Assembly: GCA_963744575.1 (NCBI GenBank)
Contig: CAVUUF010000007.1
Location: 1-64,000 of the forward strand
Reading direction: 5' to 3'
DNA: 64,000 bases
Origin: Palsa-504 sp963744575
GTDB lineage: Bacteria > Actinomycetota > Actinomycetes > Streptosporangiales > Streptosporangiaceae
In this document: positions 27,526-36,011 of the stretch, piece by piece
Layout of the letters: each line of letters begins with the position of its first letter
Position numbering within the stretch: position 1 is the stretch's first letter
Notes under the pieces: generated by a model
Told to the model about the DNA's origin: nothing
Seen by the model: only the letters and a program-made list of their open reading frames with translations
Databases searched by the model: none
Translations under genes and position numbers: made by a program

Positions 27526-28680
27526 TTGAGGTTCGCGGTTCACAGGCCCGCGCAACCGATGAGCGCCATGGACCGGGAGGCCTTCGTCGACCTCGGCGCG
27601 ATCACCGGCAACATCGCGGCGCTGTCCGAGCTGGTGCGCGGCAGCCAGGTGATGGCCGTGGTGAAGGCCGACGGGTACGGGCATGGCATGGTGCCCGCCG
27701 CCCGGGCGGCGCAGGCCGGCGGGGCCAGCTGGCTGGGCGTCGCCGACCTGGCCGAGGCGGTCGCACTCCGCCGGGCGGGGATCACCGGGCCGGTGCTGTG
27801 CCTGATGACCTTCGGCGACCCGGCCGAGGCGATCAGCCGCGGGGTCGACGTCACCGCGGCCTCGGTCGCGTTCGTGGCGAAGGTCGAGGCCGCCGCCGCA
27901 GCGGCGGGCGTCCGGGCCCGGCTGCACCTCAAGGCCGACACCGGGCTGAGCCGGGGCGGCGCCACCCCGGCGGCCTGGCCGGCCGTGGTGGAGGCCGCGC
28001 TGGCGGCCCAGGCCCGCGGCGCGGTCCAGGTGGTGGGCCTGTGGTCGCACTTCGCCTGCGCCGACATCCCGGGCCACCCGTCGGTCACCGCCCAGCTGGC
28101 CGCGTTCGCCAACGCGGTCGCGCTCGCCGAGAAGGCCGGCCTGACGCCCGAGATCCGGCACATCGCCAACACCGCCGCCGCGCTGACCGTCCCGGAGGCC
28201 CGGCTCGACCTGGTGCGCTTCGGCGGGGCCTGCTACGGCCTGTCCACCCTGCCCGGCGGCGCGCCGTCCTGGCTGCGCCCGGCGATGACGCTGCGCGCCC
28301 GGCTGGCCATGGTCAAGCGGGTCCCGGCGGGCGCCGGCGTCTCCTACGGCCACCGCTACGTGACCGACCGCGAGACCACGCTCGGCCTGGTGCCCCTCGG
28401 CTACGCCGACGGGGTGCCGCGCACCGCGACCGGGCAGCCGCTGGTCAGCGCGCGCGGCCGCCGCTGGGCGATCGCGGGCACGGTCTGCATGGACCAGTTC
28501 GTGGTGGACTTCGGCGACGAACCGGTCACCGCGGGCGACGAGGTGGTGCTGTTCGGCCCGGGCGACGACGGGGAGCCGACCGCGCAGGAGTGGGGCGAGC
28601 GGCTCGGGACCATCTCCTACGAGATGGCGACCGGTGTCGGGGCCCGGGTCCCGCGCACGTATCCGGGTGGTGACCATTGA
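27526..28680 (+). CDS. alr: Alanine racemase
   Basis: PLP enzyme making D-alanine for peptidoglycan. The PLP lysine is K47 in VMAVVKADGYGHGM, and the catalytic Tyr from the opposite subunit lies in AGVSYGHRYVTDRETT. Substrate-carboxylate Arg region and MDQFVVDFGDEPV are present. It is 384 residues. The TTG at 27526 is chosen because AGGAGG (27512-27517) is 8 nt upstream; an ATG at 27559 is possible. tsaE starts immediately after. Confidence 0.94.
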   Translation: MRFAVHRPAQPMSAMDREAFVDLGAITGNIAALSELVRGSQVMAVVKADGYGHGMVPAARAAQAGGASWLGVADLAEAVALRRAGITGPVLCLMTFGDPAEAISRGVDVTAASVAFVAKVEAAAAAAGVRARLHLKADTGLSRGGATPAAWPAVVEAALAAQARGAVQVVGLWSHFACADIPGHPSVTAQLAAFANAVALAEKAGLTPEIRHIANTAAALTVPEARLDLVRFGGACYGLSTLPGGAPSWLRPAMTLRARLAMVKRVPAGAGVSYGHRYVTDRETTLGLVPLGYADGVPRTATGQPLVSARGRRWAIAGTVCMDQFVVDFGDEPVTAGDEVVLFGPGDDGEPTAQEWGERLGTISYEMATGVGARVPRTYPGGDH

Positions 28681-28682
28681 TT

Positions 28683-29597
28683 ATGCCGAACGAGCGGGGT
28701 TCGGAGTCCACCGAGACGCAGATTGCCACCGCGGCGGACATGCATGACTTCGGGCGCCGCCTCGCGGCCCGGCTGCGCCCTGGTGACCTGGTGATCCTGG
28801 CCGGCCCGCTCGGCGCCGGCAAGACCACGCTGGTCCAGGGCATCGGCGCCGGGCTCGGCGTGCGCGGGCCGGTCACCTCGCCGACCTTCGTCATCGCCCG
28901 GGTGCACCCGGTCACCTCCGGGCCGGGTCCGGCGCTGGTGCACGCGGACGCCTACCGGCTCGGCAGCGTCGGTGAGGTGGACGACCTGGACCTGGACGCC
29001 GACGCGGCCAGCGCCGTCACCGTCGTGGAGTGGGGCTCGGGTCTGGCCGAAGGTCTGGCCGAGGACCGCCTGGAGATCTCGATCGAGCCCGGCGCGGACG
29101 GTGACGTGCGCACGGTCCGGCTAATTGGTCATGGTCAGAGATGGCATGGAGCGCTCGCCGACGCCGTGGATCGTTTATATTTATCCGCTGTACTCACCCC
29201 AGTCCCGCGTATCGCGCCGTCACGCACTGTACCCGAACCTGGAGGCGCGCCGTGTCCGAACAGGACTACCCGTCGCCTCCCCGGCCGGCCGGGTCCTACC
29301 GACCCGGCCGCGACGACGAGGAGCCGCCGCCGTGGGCTGACCTGCCCCCGGCAGGTCCGGCGCGCCCGCGCCGCGCCGGGGGCGGCAGCCACGCGTCCGG
29401 GCGCGGCGGCCGTCCTGGCGCCCCGGACGGCTTCGGTGGCCCGGATGCCGACCGCCGCGAGGATGCGCCGCCCGCCCGGCCGCGCGTTCGGGGCGGACGC
29501 GCCCTGCGGGCTGCGGCGCGCAGGCGGCGGCGGTGGTTCGTCATGGGCGCCGGCCTGCTCGTGGTGGCCGCGGCCGTGCTCACGACGGTGCTGCTGA
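28683..29597 (+). CDS. tsaE: tRNA t6A synthesis ATPase TsaE, C-terminally run-on
   Basis: TsaE is the ATPase partner of TsaB-TsaD in N6-threonylcarbamoyladenosine synthesis. Residues about 15-160 match: Walker A GPLGAGKTTLVQGIGAGLG, SPTFVIARVH, HADAYRLGSVGEVDDLDLD and VTVVEWGSGL. The family usually ends near residue 150-165, but here no stop appears and the frame continues about 130 residues, rich in Arg, Pro and Ala, to 29597. The last 346 nt overlap the next gene out of frame. The start could be ATG 28683 or TTG 28677. The extension may be a recent stop-loss or a sequence error near 29120-29200. Confidence 0.85.
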   Translation: MPNERGSESTETQIATAADMHDFGRRLAARLRPGDLVILAGPLGAGKTTLVQGIGAGLGVRGPVTSPTFVIARVHPVTSGPGPALVHADAYRLGSVGEVDDLDLDADAASAVTVVEWGSGLAEGLAEDRLEISIEPGADGDVRTVRLIGHGQRWHGALADAVDRLYLSAVLTPVPRIAPSRTVPEPGGAPCPNRTTRRLPGRPGPTDPAATTRSRRRGLTCPRQVRRARAAPGAAATRPGAAAVLAPRTASVARMPTAARMRRPPGRAFGADAPCGLRRAGGGGGSSWAPACSWWPRPCSRRCC

Positions 29598-30202
29598 CCG
29601 GCGGTCAGCCGGGCCCGGCGACGGTCGCCTCCGGCGCGCTGATCACCTCGTTCCAGCCGGGAGAACTCCGGCAGGTGCCGGACGCGTGCCAGGCCGTGCC
29701 GGCCGCCGTCGTCCAGCAGTACCTGCCGGGGCGGTCCAGGGTGGCGTCGCCGCTGCCGGTCGGCGGGTCGGCCGAGTCCGCCTGCGACTGGACGGTCGAC
29801 CAGGCGCCGGTGTACCGGCTGATGGAACTCACCCTGCTCGCCTACGCGCCGAACGGCCTGGCCAGCGGCGACGGCAGCGCCACGTTCGCCGCGATCGACG
29901 CCTACGACCTGGCCCTGCAGGACCTGCAGTCCCCGCCGAAGCATTCCCCGGCCCCGCGGGCCACGGTGCGGACCCTGTCCGGGCTCGGTAGCCAGGCGTT
30001 CAGCGCCCTGCAGGTGTTCCGCGTCGGCGGAGCGGTCACCGACGTGGCCACCGTCACGGTCCGCTACCGCAACGCGGTGGTGACGGTGACGCTGAACGGA
30101 CTCGATCATTCCAACCGCGGCAGCTACGGGCCGGTGTCGCCGTCCCAGCTGACGGCGGCGGCGGTGGCGTTCGCCCGGGCGGCCGCGGCCTCGCTGCACT
30201 AG
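29252..30202 (+). CDS. Membrane-anchored protein, DUF3558-like extracellular domain
   Basis: Function unknown. The GTG at 29252 (VSEQDYPSPPRPAGSYRP) is chosen because GGAGG lies at 29241-29245; an in-frame upstream ATG at 29141 lacks one. The 316-residue product has a Pro/Arg/Gly-rich cytoplasmic segment (to about residue 90), one membrane span (FVMGAGLLVVAAAVLTTVLL) and an extracellular domain with Cys pair (DACQAVPA and ESACDWTV), reminiscent of DUF3558. Codon pattern supports this frame rather than the overlapping tsaE run-on. It sits inside the tsa group, which is unusual. Confidence 0.75.
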   Translation: MSEQDYPSPPRPAGSYRPGRDDEEPPPWADLPPAGPARPRRAGGGSHASGRGGRPGAPDGFGGPDADRREDAPPARPRVRGGRALRAAARRRRRWFVMGAGLLVVAAAVLTTVLLTGGQPGPATVASGALITSFQPGELRQVPDACQAVPAAVVQQYLPGRSRVASPLPVGGSAESACDWTVDQAPVYRLMELTLLAYAPNGLASGDGSATFAAIDAYDLALQDLQSPPKHSPAPRATVRTLSGLGSQAFSALQVFRVGGAVTDVATVTVRYRNAVVTVTLNGLDHSNRGSYGPVSPSQLTAAAVAFARAAAASLH

Positions 30203-30249
30203 CGCGGCGGCGGGTTTCGGGGTTTGTCCCGGCACTGCCCCGGGCCCGC

Positions 30250-30262
30250 TAGGCTGGGCGGC
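30250..30262 (+). promoter_or_regulatory. Leaderless -10 candidate for tsaB
   Basis: TAGGCT (30250-30255) is followed by 7 nt and then the GTG start at 30263, the spacing expected when transcription begins at the start codon. The sequence between contains no Shine-Dalgarno site. No convincing -35 is seen. Confidence 0.4.
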
Positions 30263-30922
30263 GTGCTTGTGGTGGGTTTTGATACCGCGACCCCGGCGGT
30301 GAGCGTGGCCCTGCACGACGGGGAGCGGGTCGTTTCCGAGGCGTTCGCCGCCGACGGCCGGCGCCATGGCGAGCTGCTCGCGCCGATGATCGCGAAGGTC
30401 ATGGCCGACGCGGGCGCGTCCCGGGCCGACCTGACCGCCGTGGCCGTGGGGGTCGGTCCCGGGCCCTACACCGGCCTGCGGGTCGGCGTGGTGACCGCGC
30501 GGGTGCTGGGATCCGTGCTCGGCATCCCGGTGCACGGGGTGTGCTCCCTGGACGTCATCGCTGCGGAGGCGGCTTCCGCGGCCCGCGGCGAATTCCTGGT
30601 CGCCACCGACGCCCGCCGCCAGGAGGTCTACTGGGCCAGGTACGACGCCGCCGGCGTACGCCTGGAGGGTCCCCTGGCCGGCCGCGCGGGATCGATCCCG
30701 GGCGCCGCCCAGCTGCCTGTCGCCGGGGCCGGCGGACAGCTGTACCCGGGGTCGTTCGGTGCCGTGATCGGGCCTGCCCATCCCGACGCCCGCACGCTGT
30801 GCGCTGTCGTCGCCGGCGCCGGCCAGCCGCCGGCCGTGCCGCTGCTGGCCGCGGAGCCGCTCTACCTGCGGCGGCCGGATGCCAGGGAACCCGGGCCGCC
30901 CAAGCGGGTCACGCCGTCGTGA
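30263..30922 (+). CDS. tsaB: tRNA t6A synthesis scaffold TsaB
   Basis: TsaB forms a heterodimer with TsaD that binds TsaE. GTG 30263 gives VLVVGFDTATPAVSVALHDG, the ASKHA-like N-terminal fold; a start at 30224 adds 13 non-conserved residues. Landmarks are GRRHGELLAPMI, VAVGVGPGPYTGLRVGVVTA and TDARRQEVYWARYD. It is 219 residues. Its stop overlaps the rimI GTG (GTGA), so tsaB, rimI and tsaD form a coupled operon. Confidence 0.94.
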   Translation: MLVVGFDTATPAVSVALHDGERVVSEAFAADGRRHGELLAPMIAKVMADAGASRADLTAVAVGVGPGPYTGLRVGVVTARVLGSVLGIPVHGVCSLDVIAAEAASAARGEFLVATDARRQEVYWARYDAAGVRLEGPLAGRAGSIPGAAQLPVAGAGGQLYPGSFGAVIGPAHPDARTLCAVVAGAGQPPAVPLLAAEPLYLRRPDAREPGPPKRVTPS

Positions 30923-31413
30923 CCAGTGACGTCCGGGGGGATCGTTCCCCCCGGTCCAGCACGGTGCGGCTGCGGAAGATGACCAGGGCCGACATGGCCG
31001 GGATCATGACCCTGGAGCAGGAACTCTTCCCCGAGGACGCGTGGACGCGGGAGATGTTCGCGGCGGAGTTCGCCCAGTCGCCGTCACGACGGCTCTACCT
31101 GGTGGCGGTGGAGGGAACCGCGCTGATCGGGTACGCGGGAATGATGTTCACCGGCGGGTCGCAGGCCGACGTGGTGACGCTGGCGGTCCGTCCGGCCCGG
31201 TGGGGTGAGGGCACTGGCACGGCGTTGCTCACGGCGCTCATCGACGACGCGGAAAAGCGCGGTTACCAGGAGGTCTTGCTCGAGGTGCGGAAGGACAACC
31301 CCAGGGCCAGGCAGCTCTACCTGCGGCACGGGTTCGCCGAGATCGGCATCCGGCGCGGCTACTACCAGCCCTCCGGCGTCGACGCCGTGGTCATGCGGAA
31401 GGCGCTCCGGTGA
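30919..31413 (+). CDS. rimI: Ribosomal-protein-alanine N-acetyltransferase
   Basis: GNAT enzyme that acetylates the N-terminal Ala of S18. The product (164 residues) has MTLEQELFPEDAWTREMFAA, the acetyl-CoA motif RPARWGEGTGTALLTALI and EVLLEVRKDNPRARQLYLRH followed by GFAEIGIRRGYYQ. GTG 30919 overlaps the tsaB stop, and the stop overlaps tsaD. The tsaB-rimI-tsaD order is conserved in many bacteria and supports this over a generic GNAT. Confidence 0.92.
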   Translation: MTSDVRGDRSPRSSTVRLRKMTRADMAGIMTLEQELFPEDAWTREMFAAEFAQSPSRRLYLVAVEGTALIGYAGMMFTGGSQADVVTLAVRPARWGEGTGTALLTALIDDAEKRGYQEVLLEVRKDNPRARQLYLRHGFAEIGIRRGYYQPSGVDAVVMRKALR

Positions 31414-32459
31414 TGGCCGCCCCGCTGGTGCTCTGCCCGCTAGTACTGGGCATCGAGACGTCCTGCGACGAGACCGGTATCGGGCTGGTCCGCGGGCACG
31501 ACCTGCTCGCCGATTCGGTCGCCTCGAGCGTCGAGGAGCACGCGAGGTTCGGCGGCGTGGTGCCCGAGGTGGCCAGCCGGGCGCACCTGGAAGCGATGAT
31601 CCCGACCATCGACCGGGCCTTCGCGACCGCGGGTGTCAGGCCGGACCAGATCGACGCCGTGGCGGTCACCGCGGGCCCGGGGCTGGCCGGGGCGCTGCTC
31701 GTCGGCGTGGCCGCGGCCAAGGCATACGCCCTGGCGCTGGGCAAGCCGCTGTACGGGGTCAACCACCTGGCCGCGCACATCGCCGTGGACCAGCTGGAGC
31801 ACGGCACGCTGCCGTCGCCCGCGGTGGCCCTGCTGGTATCCGGCGGCCATTCCTCGCTGCTGCTGGTGCCGGACGTGGCCGAGGAGGTCGTGCCGCTCGG
31901 CGCCACCATCGACGACGCGGCCGGCGAGGCGTACGACAAGGTGGCCCGGGTGCTCGGCATGCCGTTCCCCGGCGGCCCGCCGATCGACAAGGCGGCCCGC
32001 GACGGCGATCCCGCCGCGATCGGCTTCCCCCGCGGCAAGTACCGCGACGGCACGCTCGACTTCTCCTTCGCCGGCCTGAAGACGGCCGTGGCCCGCTGGA
32101 TCGAGGCACGGCAGGCCGCGGGGGAGCCGGTCCCCGCCGCCGACGTGGCCGCGTCCTTCCAGGAGGCGGTGGCCGATGTGCTCACCCGCAAGGCCGTGCA
32201 GGCCTGCCAGCGGCACGGCGTCACCGACCTGATCATCGGCGGCGGCGTGGCGGCCAACTCCCGGCTCCGCTCGCTCGCCTTGGAACGCTGCGCGGCGGCC
32301 GGCGTCAAGCTGCGGGTGCCTCGGCCCGGCCTGTGCACCGACAACGGCGCGATGGTCGCGGCCCTGGGGGCGGAGATCGTGTCCCGCGGCCTGTCGCCGT
32401 CCCCGCTCGACCTGCCCGCCGATTCCTCCCTCCCGGTCACCGAGGTCGTCGTCCGCTAA
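31413..32459 (+). CDS. tsaD: tRNA t6A transferase TsaD
   Basis: Catalyses transfer of threonylcarbamoyl to A37 of ANN-decoding tRNAs. The 348-residue product has VLGIETSCDETGIGLV, the metal-binding NHLAAHIAVDQLEHG (His-x3-His), VSGGHSSLLLV, DDAAGEAYDKVARVLGMPFP and the C-terminal VTDLIIGGGVAANSRLR. The ATG at 31413 overlaps the rimI TGA; a GTG one codon earlier is also open. Its gene converges with the SRPBCC gene 27 nt downstream. Confidence 0.95.
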   Translation: MAAPLVLCPLVLGIETSCDETGIGLVRGHDLLADSVASSVEEHARFGGVVPEVASRAHLEAMIPTIDRAFATAGVRPDQIDAVAVTAGPGLAGALLVGVAAAKAYALALGKPLYGVNHLAAHIAVDQLEHGTLPSPAVALLVSGGHSSLLLVPDVAEEVVPLGATIDDAAGEAYDKVARVLGMPFPGGPPIDKAARDGDPAAIGFPRGKYRDGTLDFSFAGLKTAVARWIEARQAAGEPVPAADVAASFQEAVADVLTRKAVQACQRHGVTDLIIGGGVAANSRLRSLALERCAAAGVKLRVPRPGLCTDNGAMVAALGAEIVSRGLSPSPLDLPADSSLPVTEVVVR

Positions 32460-32486
32460 GAAGCCCACGGGTGGCGCCGCGGACCG

Positions 32487-33293
32487 CTAGTCCTTCTCGC
32501 TCCCGCCGAACAAGCGCCGGCCGAGCAGGGTGAGCACGATCAGGCCGATCATGACCGGGACGACCCGCTTGAGGAGCGCGGGACCGACCAGCTTGATCAG
32601 GTTGATGGAGTCCTCCGGCTGCGCGGCGGGCGGCGCCGCGGCCGCGGGCGTCACGGGGACGACGGTCTCGGGTCCGGCGCTACCTGAACCCGTGGCGACG
32701 GGCTCCGCCGTGGCGGTGGCCTGGCCGGTGCTCGGGCCGCCGTTGCCCGCGCTGGCGCTCCCCCCGGCGTCGCTCCCCCCGGCGGCGCTGGCCGGGGCGG
32801 CACCGCCAGGGGCGGCTCCGCCGGGCGCGGCCGCGCCGTCACCGCTGATCAGCTGGGCCAGGTTCCTGGAGAACTGCTCCACCAGCTTGCCCCCGACCTC
32901 GGCCATTACGCCGCGGCCGAACTGAGCGGGCCGCCCGGTCACGTTCATCGTCGTGTGCATGCTGGCCTTGGTCGCCTGGCCGTCCGACTCGGGCTCCAGC
33001 GTGGCCCGCACGGTCGCCGAGGCGGTGCCCGCGCCGCGGGTCTCCTTGCCGGACGCCTCGAGCACGATCACCTTGGCCTCGGGGTCGCGCTCGGTGAACT
33101 TCGCCGTCCCGCGGTAGGTCAGCGACACCGGGCCGACCTTGACTTTGATCCGTCCGGTGACCACCTCGCCGTCGAACTCGTCGACGGTGGCGCCGGGCAT
33201 GCACGGCGCGATCCGTTCCACGTCAAGCAGCACGTCCCAGGCCTGCTCCGGGGGGACGGGGACGGTGAACGAGTGGTCCATCTCCATGCTCAT
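32487..33293 (-). CDS. CoxG-like SRPBCC protein with C-terminal membrane anchor
   Basis: CoxG (carbon monoxide dehydrogenase subunit G) family. The SRPBCC domain (residues about 1-150) shows VPPEQAWDVLLDVERIAPCM, PGATVDEFDGEVVTGRIKVK and GRGVMAEVGGKLVEQFSRNL. A Gly/Ala/Ser-rich linker of about 75 residues follows, then a C-terminal membrane span (PVMIGLIVLTLLGRRLFGG). CoxG members anchor to the membrane, but no coxSML genes occur in this window, so the partner is unknown. Length 268, start ATG 33293. Confidence 0.88.
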   Translation of the reverse strand: MSMEMDHSFTVPVPPEQAWDVLLDVERIAPCMPGATVDEFDGEVVTGRIKVKVGPVSLTYRGTAKFTERDPEAKVIVLEASGKETRGAGTASATVRATLEPESDGQATKASMHTTMNVTGRPAQFGRGVMAEVGGKLVEQFSRNLAQLISGDGAAAPGGAAPGGAAPASAAGGSDAGGSASAGNGGPSTGQATATAEPVATGSGSAGPETVVPVTPAAAAPPAAQPEDSINLIKLVGPALLKRVVPVMIGLIVLTLLGRRLFGGSEKD

Positions 33294-33445
33294 AGCGTCT
33301 GACTCTCTCTGGGCCGGATTGATCAGTGAATTATCCCGCTATCGGTCCGCATCAGCAAAAACACCGGCCGCGCGGCGAGGTTTTCCCCAGCCCGTTCGGT
33401 CCCTACCCGGCGGCCCGCGGCTCATGCCGTGGTCGCGACCCCGGC

Positions 33446-34174
33446 CTACGCGGTGTCCAGCACCCGGAAGCCCTCGGCCAGGCGGCCCTCGGGCAGCCCG
33501 GCCTGCCGGGCCATGAGGGTGAGCCGGTCCCGGAGGCGCTCGGCCAGCTCCGCCATCTGCCCGGTCTGGCTCTCGTGCGCGCGCAGGGCCGCGATCTTGC
33601 GCGGGAAGGTGCCGGTCACCTCCACCTGGTGGTTCGGGTCGGGGTCGCCGGCGATCCAGACCTCGCGCACGGTCCAGGCCGCGAGCGACTCCCGGTCACG
33701 GAGTTCGGGGAAGGCGAACGGGTTCCGTGCGTCCGGGTAGACGGCGTCCAGGGCGGCCGAGCCGACCGCGCGGTGATCGGGATGGCCGATGCCGATCCTG
33801 ATGTAGCTGCGCTCCGGGCTGGGGCAGAGCACCCGGTCCGGGCGGACCTGCCTGATCACCCGGGCCAGGTCCCGGCGGAGCTCCAGGGTGGCTTCCACCC
33901 GGCCGTCCGGGTAGCCGAGGAAGCGCACGTCCTGCACGCCGACGCACTTCGCCGCGGCCACCTGCTCGGCCCGCCGCACGGTCGGCATCTCGGCCCGCGG
34001 GAAGTCCTCGTCGAAACCGCCGGCGTCGCCGTCGGTCACCACGCAGTAGGTCACCTCGATCCCGGCGTCCGTCCAGCGCGCGACGGTTCCCGCCGCGGCG
34101 AAGTCAACATCGTCGGGGTGGGCCGTGATGCACAGCACCCGGCTGATCTCGGCGTCATCGAGCACGCCCGTCAT
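33446..34174 (-). CDS. PIG-L/LmbE family deacetylase
   Basis: Likely zinc-dependent N-acetyl-sugar deacetylase. The metal-binding motif AHPDDVDFAAAG lies at residues 18-29 and the second ligand region GIGHPDHRAVG near 125-135. The product is 242 residues with a FLGYPDG motif near 80. Family members include MshB (mycothiol) and antibiotic deacetylases; with no mycothiol genes nearby, the substrate is unknown. It overlaps the APC permease region only in noncoding spacer and lies on the same strand as CoxG. Confidence 0.88.
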   Translation of the reverse strand: MTGVLDDAEISRVLCITAHPDDVDFAAAGTVARWTDAGIEVTYCVVTDGDAGGFDEDFPRAEMPTVRRAEQVAAAKCVGVQDVRFLGYPDGRVEATLELRRDLARVIRQVRPDRVLCPSPERSYIRIGIGHPDHRAVGSAALDAVYPDARNPFAFPELRDRESLAAWTVREVWIAGDPDPNHQVEVTGTFPRKIAALRAHESQTGQMAELAERLRDRLTLMARQAGLPEGRLAEGFRVLDTA

Positions 34175-34210
34175 CCTAGCCCCGTCCGGCCCAGGCGGAT
34201 GCGAGCCCGG

Positions 34211-35773
34211 CTACTCGTCGGGAACCAGGGTCGGGGTGGCCCTGGTGAGGGTTTCCTTCCTGAAGAAGGCGGGCGCGGTCAGCCGCATGTAGGCGAAGGC
34301 GAGCAGCCCCGCCACCGCCGACAGGAAGAAGATCATGAAGACGCCGCCGATGTGCCAGTTCGGGTAGAACGGCAGCCTGAACGAGGTGAAGCTGTTGCCG
34401 GTGCCGACGTCCCAGTCTTCCCACACGCTGTACACGCCCGCCGCGTACATGATTAGGCCGCCCAGCAACGGGATTATGCCGCGCATCCACAGGTCCCGCA
34501 TGTTGCTGGTCAGCGTCTTGCGGTAATACCACACGCAGGAGAAGCCGGTGAGCCCGTAGTAGAAGGCGATGTAGAGGCCGATAGCGGTCACCGCGTCGGG
34601 GATGACACTGCCGCCCGAGATGTAGTTCATCGGTATGTAGAGCGCGATGGAGACCACCCCCATCACGATGGTCGACACGGTCGGGGTCAGGTACTTCGGG
34701 TGGATCTTGGCGAACGAGGCGGGCAGCGCCTTATAGGCGGCCATCGACAGGGTGGTGCGCGCGGTGGGCAGGATCGTGGTCTGGGTGGAGGCGGCGGCCG
34801 AGCTGAGAACCATCAGGATCAGCAGCCGGCTCAAGAAGGTGCCGAAACCGCCGCCGCCGAAGATGGCGCCGCCGAGCACCGAGAGCACGTCGCCGGAGTT
34901 GTTCGGGTTGTTCAGGCCGATCCCTTTGTCGCCGATCCCGGCGAAGGACAGCACGGAGATGATCACGATCGCGTAGGTGACGAGTAGCAGCACGGTGGAA
35001 ATGATCGCCGCCTGGCCCGGGGTCTTGTTCTTGTCCTTGGTCTCCTCGTTGACCGACACCGCGGTGTCCCAGCCCCAGTAGATGAACAGCATAAGGATGA
35101 GGCCGCCGACGAAGGCCTGGATCCCGCCGAGGTGGAAGGGGCTGAGCCAGCTCAGGCTCGGGGTGGCCGAACCGGGCGGGTGATGCCCGGTACCCACCCG
35201 GACCAGCGCGGTCACCGACAGCACCAAGAGCATGACGACCTCGACAGAAAGCAGCGCCTTCTGGAAGTTCGCGGAGACCTCGATGCCGCGGTAGCAGATG
35301 TAGGTCATCAGGATGATCCAGATGATGCCGACCAGCAGCACCCAGCCGCTGGCCGGGTTGGAGCCGATGCCGTCGGCGCCGACCAGGAGAAACACGTACT
35401 GGCCCGCCACCTGCGCCAGGCTCGCCATGACCAGGACGTCGGCGGCGACGATGCCCCAGCCGCCCGCCCAGCCGGTCTTCGGCCCGAAGGCGCGGGTCGC
35501 CCAGGTGAACGTGGTGCCGCAGTCCGGGTCCGCCTTGTTCATCTCGCTGTAGCCGATGGAACAGAAAAGCATCGGGACGAATGCGAGCACCGCGACGGCC
35601 GGAGCGTGGAAGCCGACCAGGCCGACCACGAGGGCGAGGGTGGCCGCGAGGCTATAGGCGGGGGCGGTCGAGGCCACCCCGATGACGACGCTGGAAACCA
35701 GGCCAAGGGCACCCGATTTCAGGCCCTTTTCTACTTCTTGTTCGACGGGTTGTGCCGTCTCAGCGGTGGCCAT
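34211..35773 (-). CDS. APC superfamily amino acid permease
   Basis: Twelve or more membrane spans across 520 residues. The start (VEKGLKSGALGLVSSVVIGV) and the conserved GYSEMNKADPDCGTTFTWAT segment are typical of APC amino acid-polyamine-organocation permeases, as is the FIYWGWDTAVSVNEETKDKN helix. AGGAGGG precedes ATG 35773. It is divergent from the saccharopine-dehydrogenase-like gene; shared intergenic dyads suggest co-regulation. Substrate is not predictable; basic amino acids would fit the neighbour. Confidence 0.9.
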   Translation of the reverse strand: MATAETAQPVEQEVEKGLKSGALGLVSSVVIGVASTAPAYSLAATLALVVGLVGFHAPAVAVLAFVPMLFCSIGYSEMNKADPDCGTTFTWATRAFGPKTGWAGGWGIVAADVLVMASLAQVAGQYVFLLVGADGIGSNPASGWVLLVGIIWIILMTYICYRGIEVSANFQKALLSVEVVMLLVLSVTALVRVGTGHHPPGSATPSLSWLSPFHLGGIQAFVGGLILMLFIYWGWDTAVSVNEETKDKNKTPGQAAIISTVLLLVTYAIVIISVLSFAGIGDKGIGLNNPNNSGDVLSVLGGAIFGGGGFGTFLSRLLILMVLSSAAASTQTTILPTARTTLSMAAYKALPASFAKIHPKYLTPTVSTIVMGVVSIALYIPMNYISGGSVIPDAVTAIGLYIAFYYGLTGFSCVWYYRKTLTSNMRDLWMRGIIPLLGGLIMYAAGVYSVWEDWDVGTGNSFTSFRLPFYPNWHIGGVFMIFFLSAVAGLLAFAYMRLTAPAFFRKETLTRATPTLVPDE

Positions 35774-35940
35774 GTCTTACCCTCCTGGCTTCGACCCGGC
35801 GCGGCCGGGGGGCGGTAATTCTCGGCAGGCGGCCGGCCGGAGTGGCCAGACCTGAGGACGCGATGTGAGCACCGGGCGCCACGACGGGTATCAGCACCCA
35901 TAGTGCTACGGTTCTAGCATGAATTTTGGTTTTCGGCAAC

Positions 35941-35966
35941 GATATCCGTAGTAACGGGTAGATATC
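35941..35966. promoter_or_regulatory. GATATC dyad between permease and SDH genes
   Basis: GATATC occurs at 35941-35946 and again at 35961-35966 (20 nt centre to centre, two helical turns), flanked by AT-rich sequence in the 238-nt divergent spacer. A paired-site operator is plausible. The region 35914-35990 contains other AT-rich stretches (GAATTTTGGTTTTCGG). Confidence 0.4.
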
Positions 35967-35999
35967 ACGGCTGGTCTCGTCAGCCGAACCCGAGAGGTC

Positions 36000-36011
36000 T
36001 AGTATCGGGCC
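36000..36011 (+). promoter_or_regulatory. Leaderless -10 for the saccharopine-dehydrogenase-like gene
   Basis: TAGTAT (36000-36005) ends 6 nt before ATG 36012, the spacing for transcription starting at the ATG. No ribosome-binding site precedes the start. A weak -35 (TCGTCA, 35979-35984) is 15-16 nt upstream. Confidence 0.45.

Noticed and set aside
29125..29340. 71-residue frame between tsaE and the DUF3558-like gene
   Set aside because: Overlaps both, has no site and no family match.
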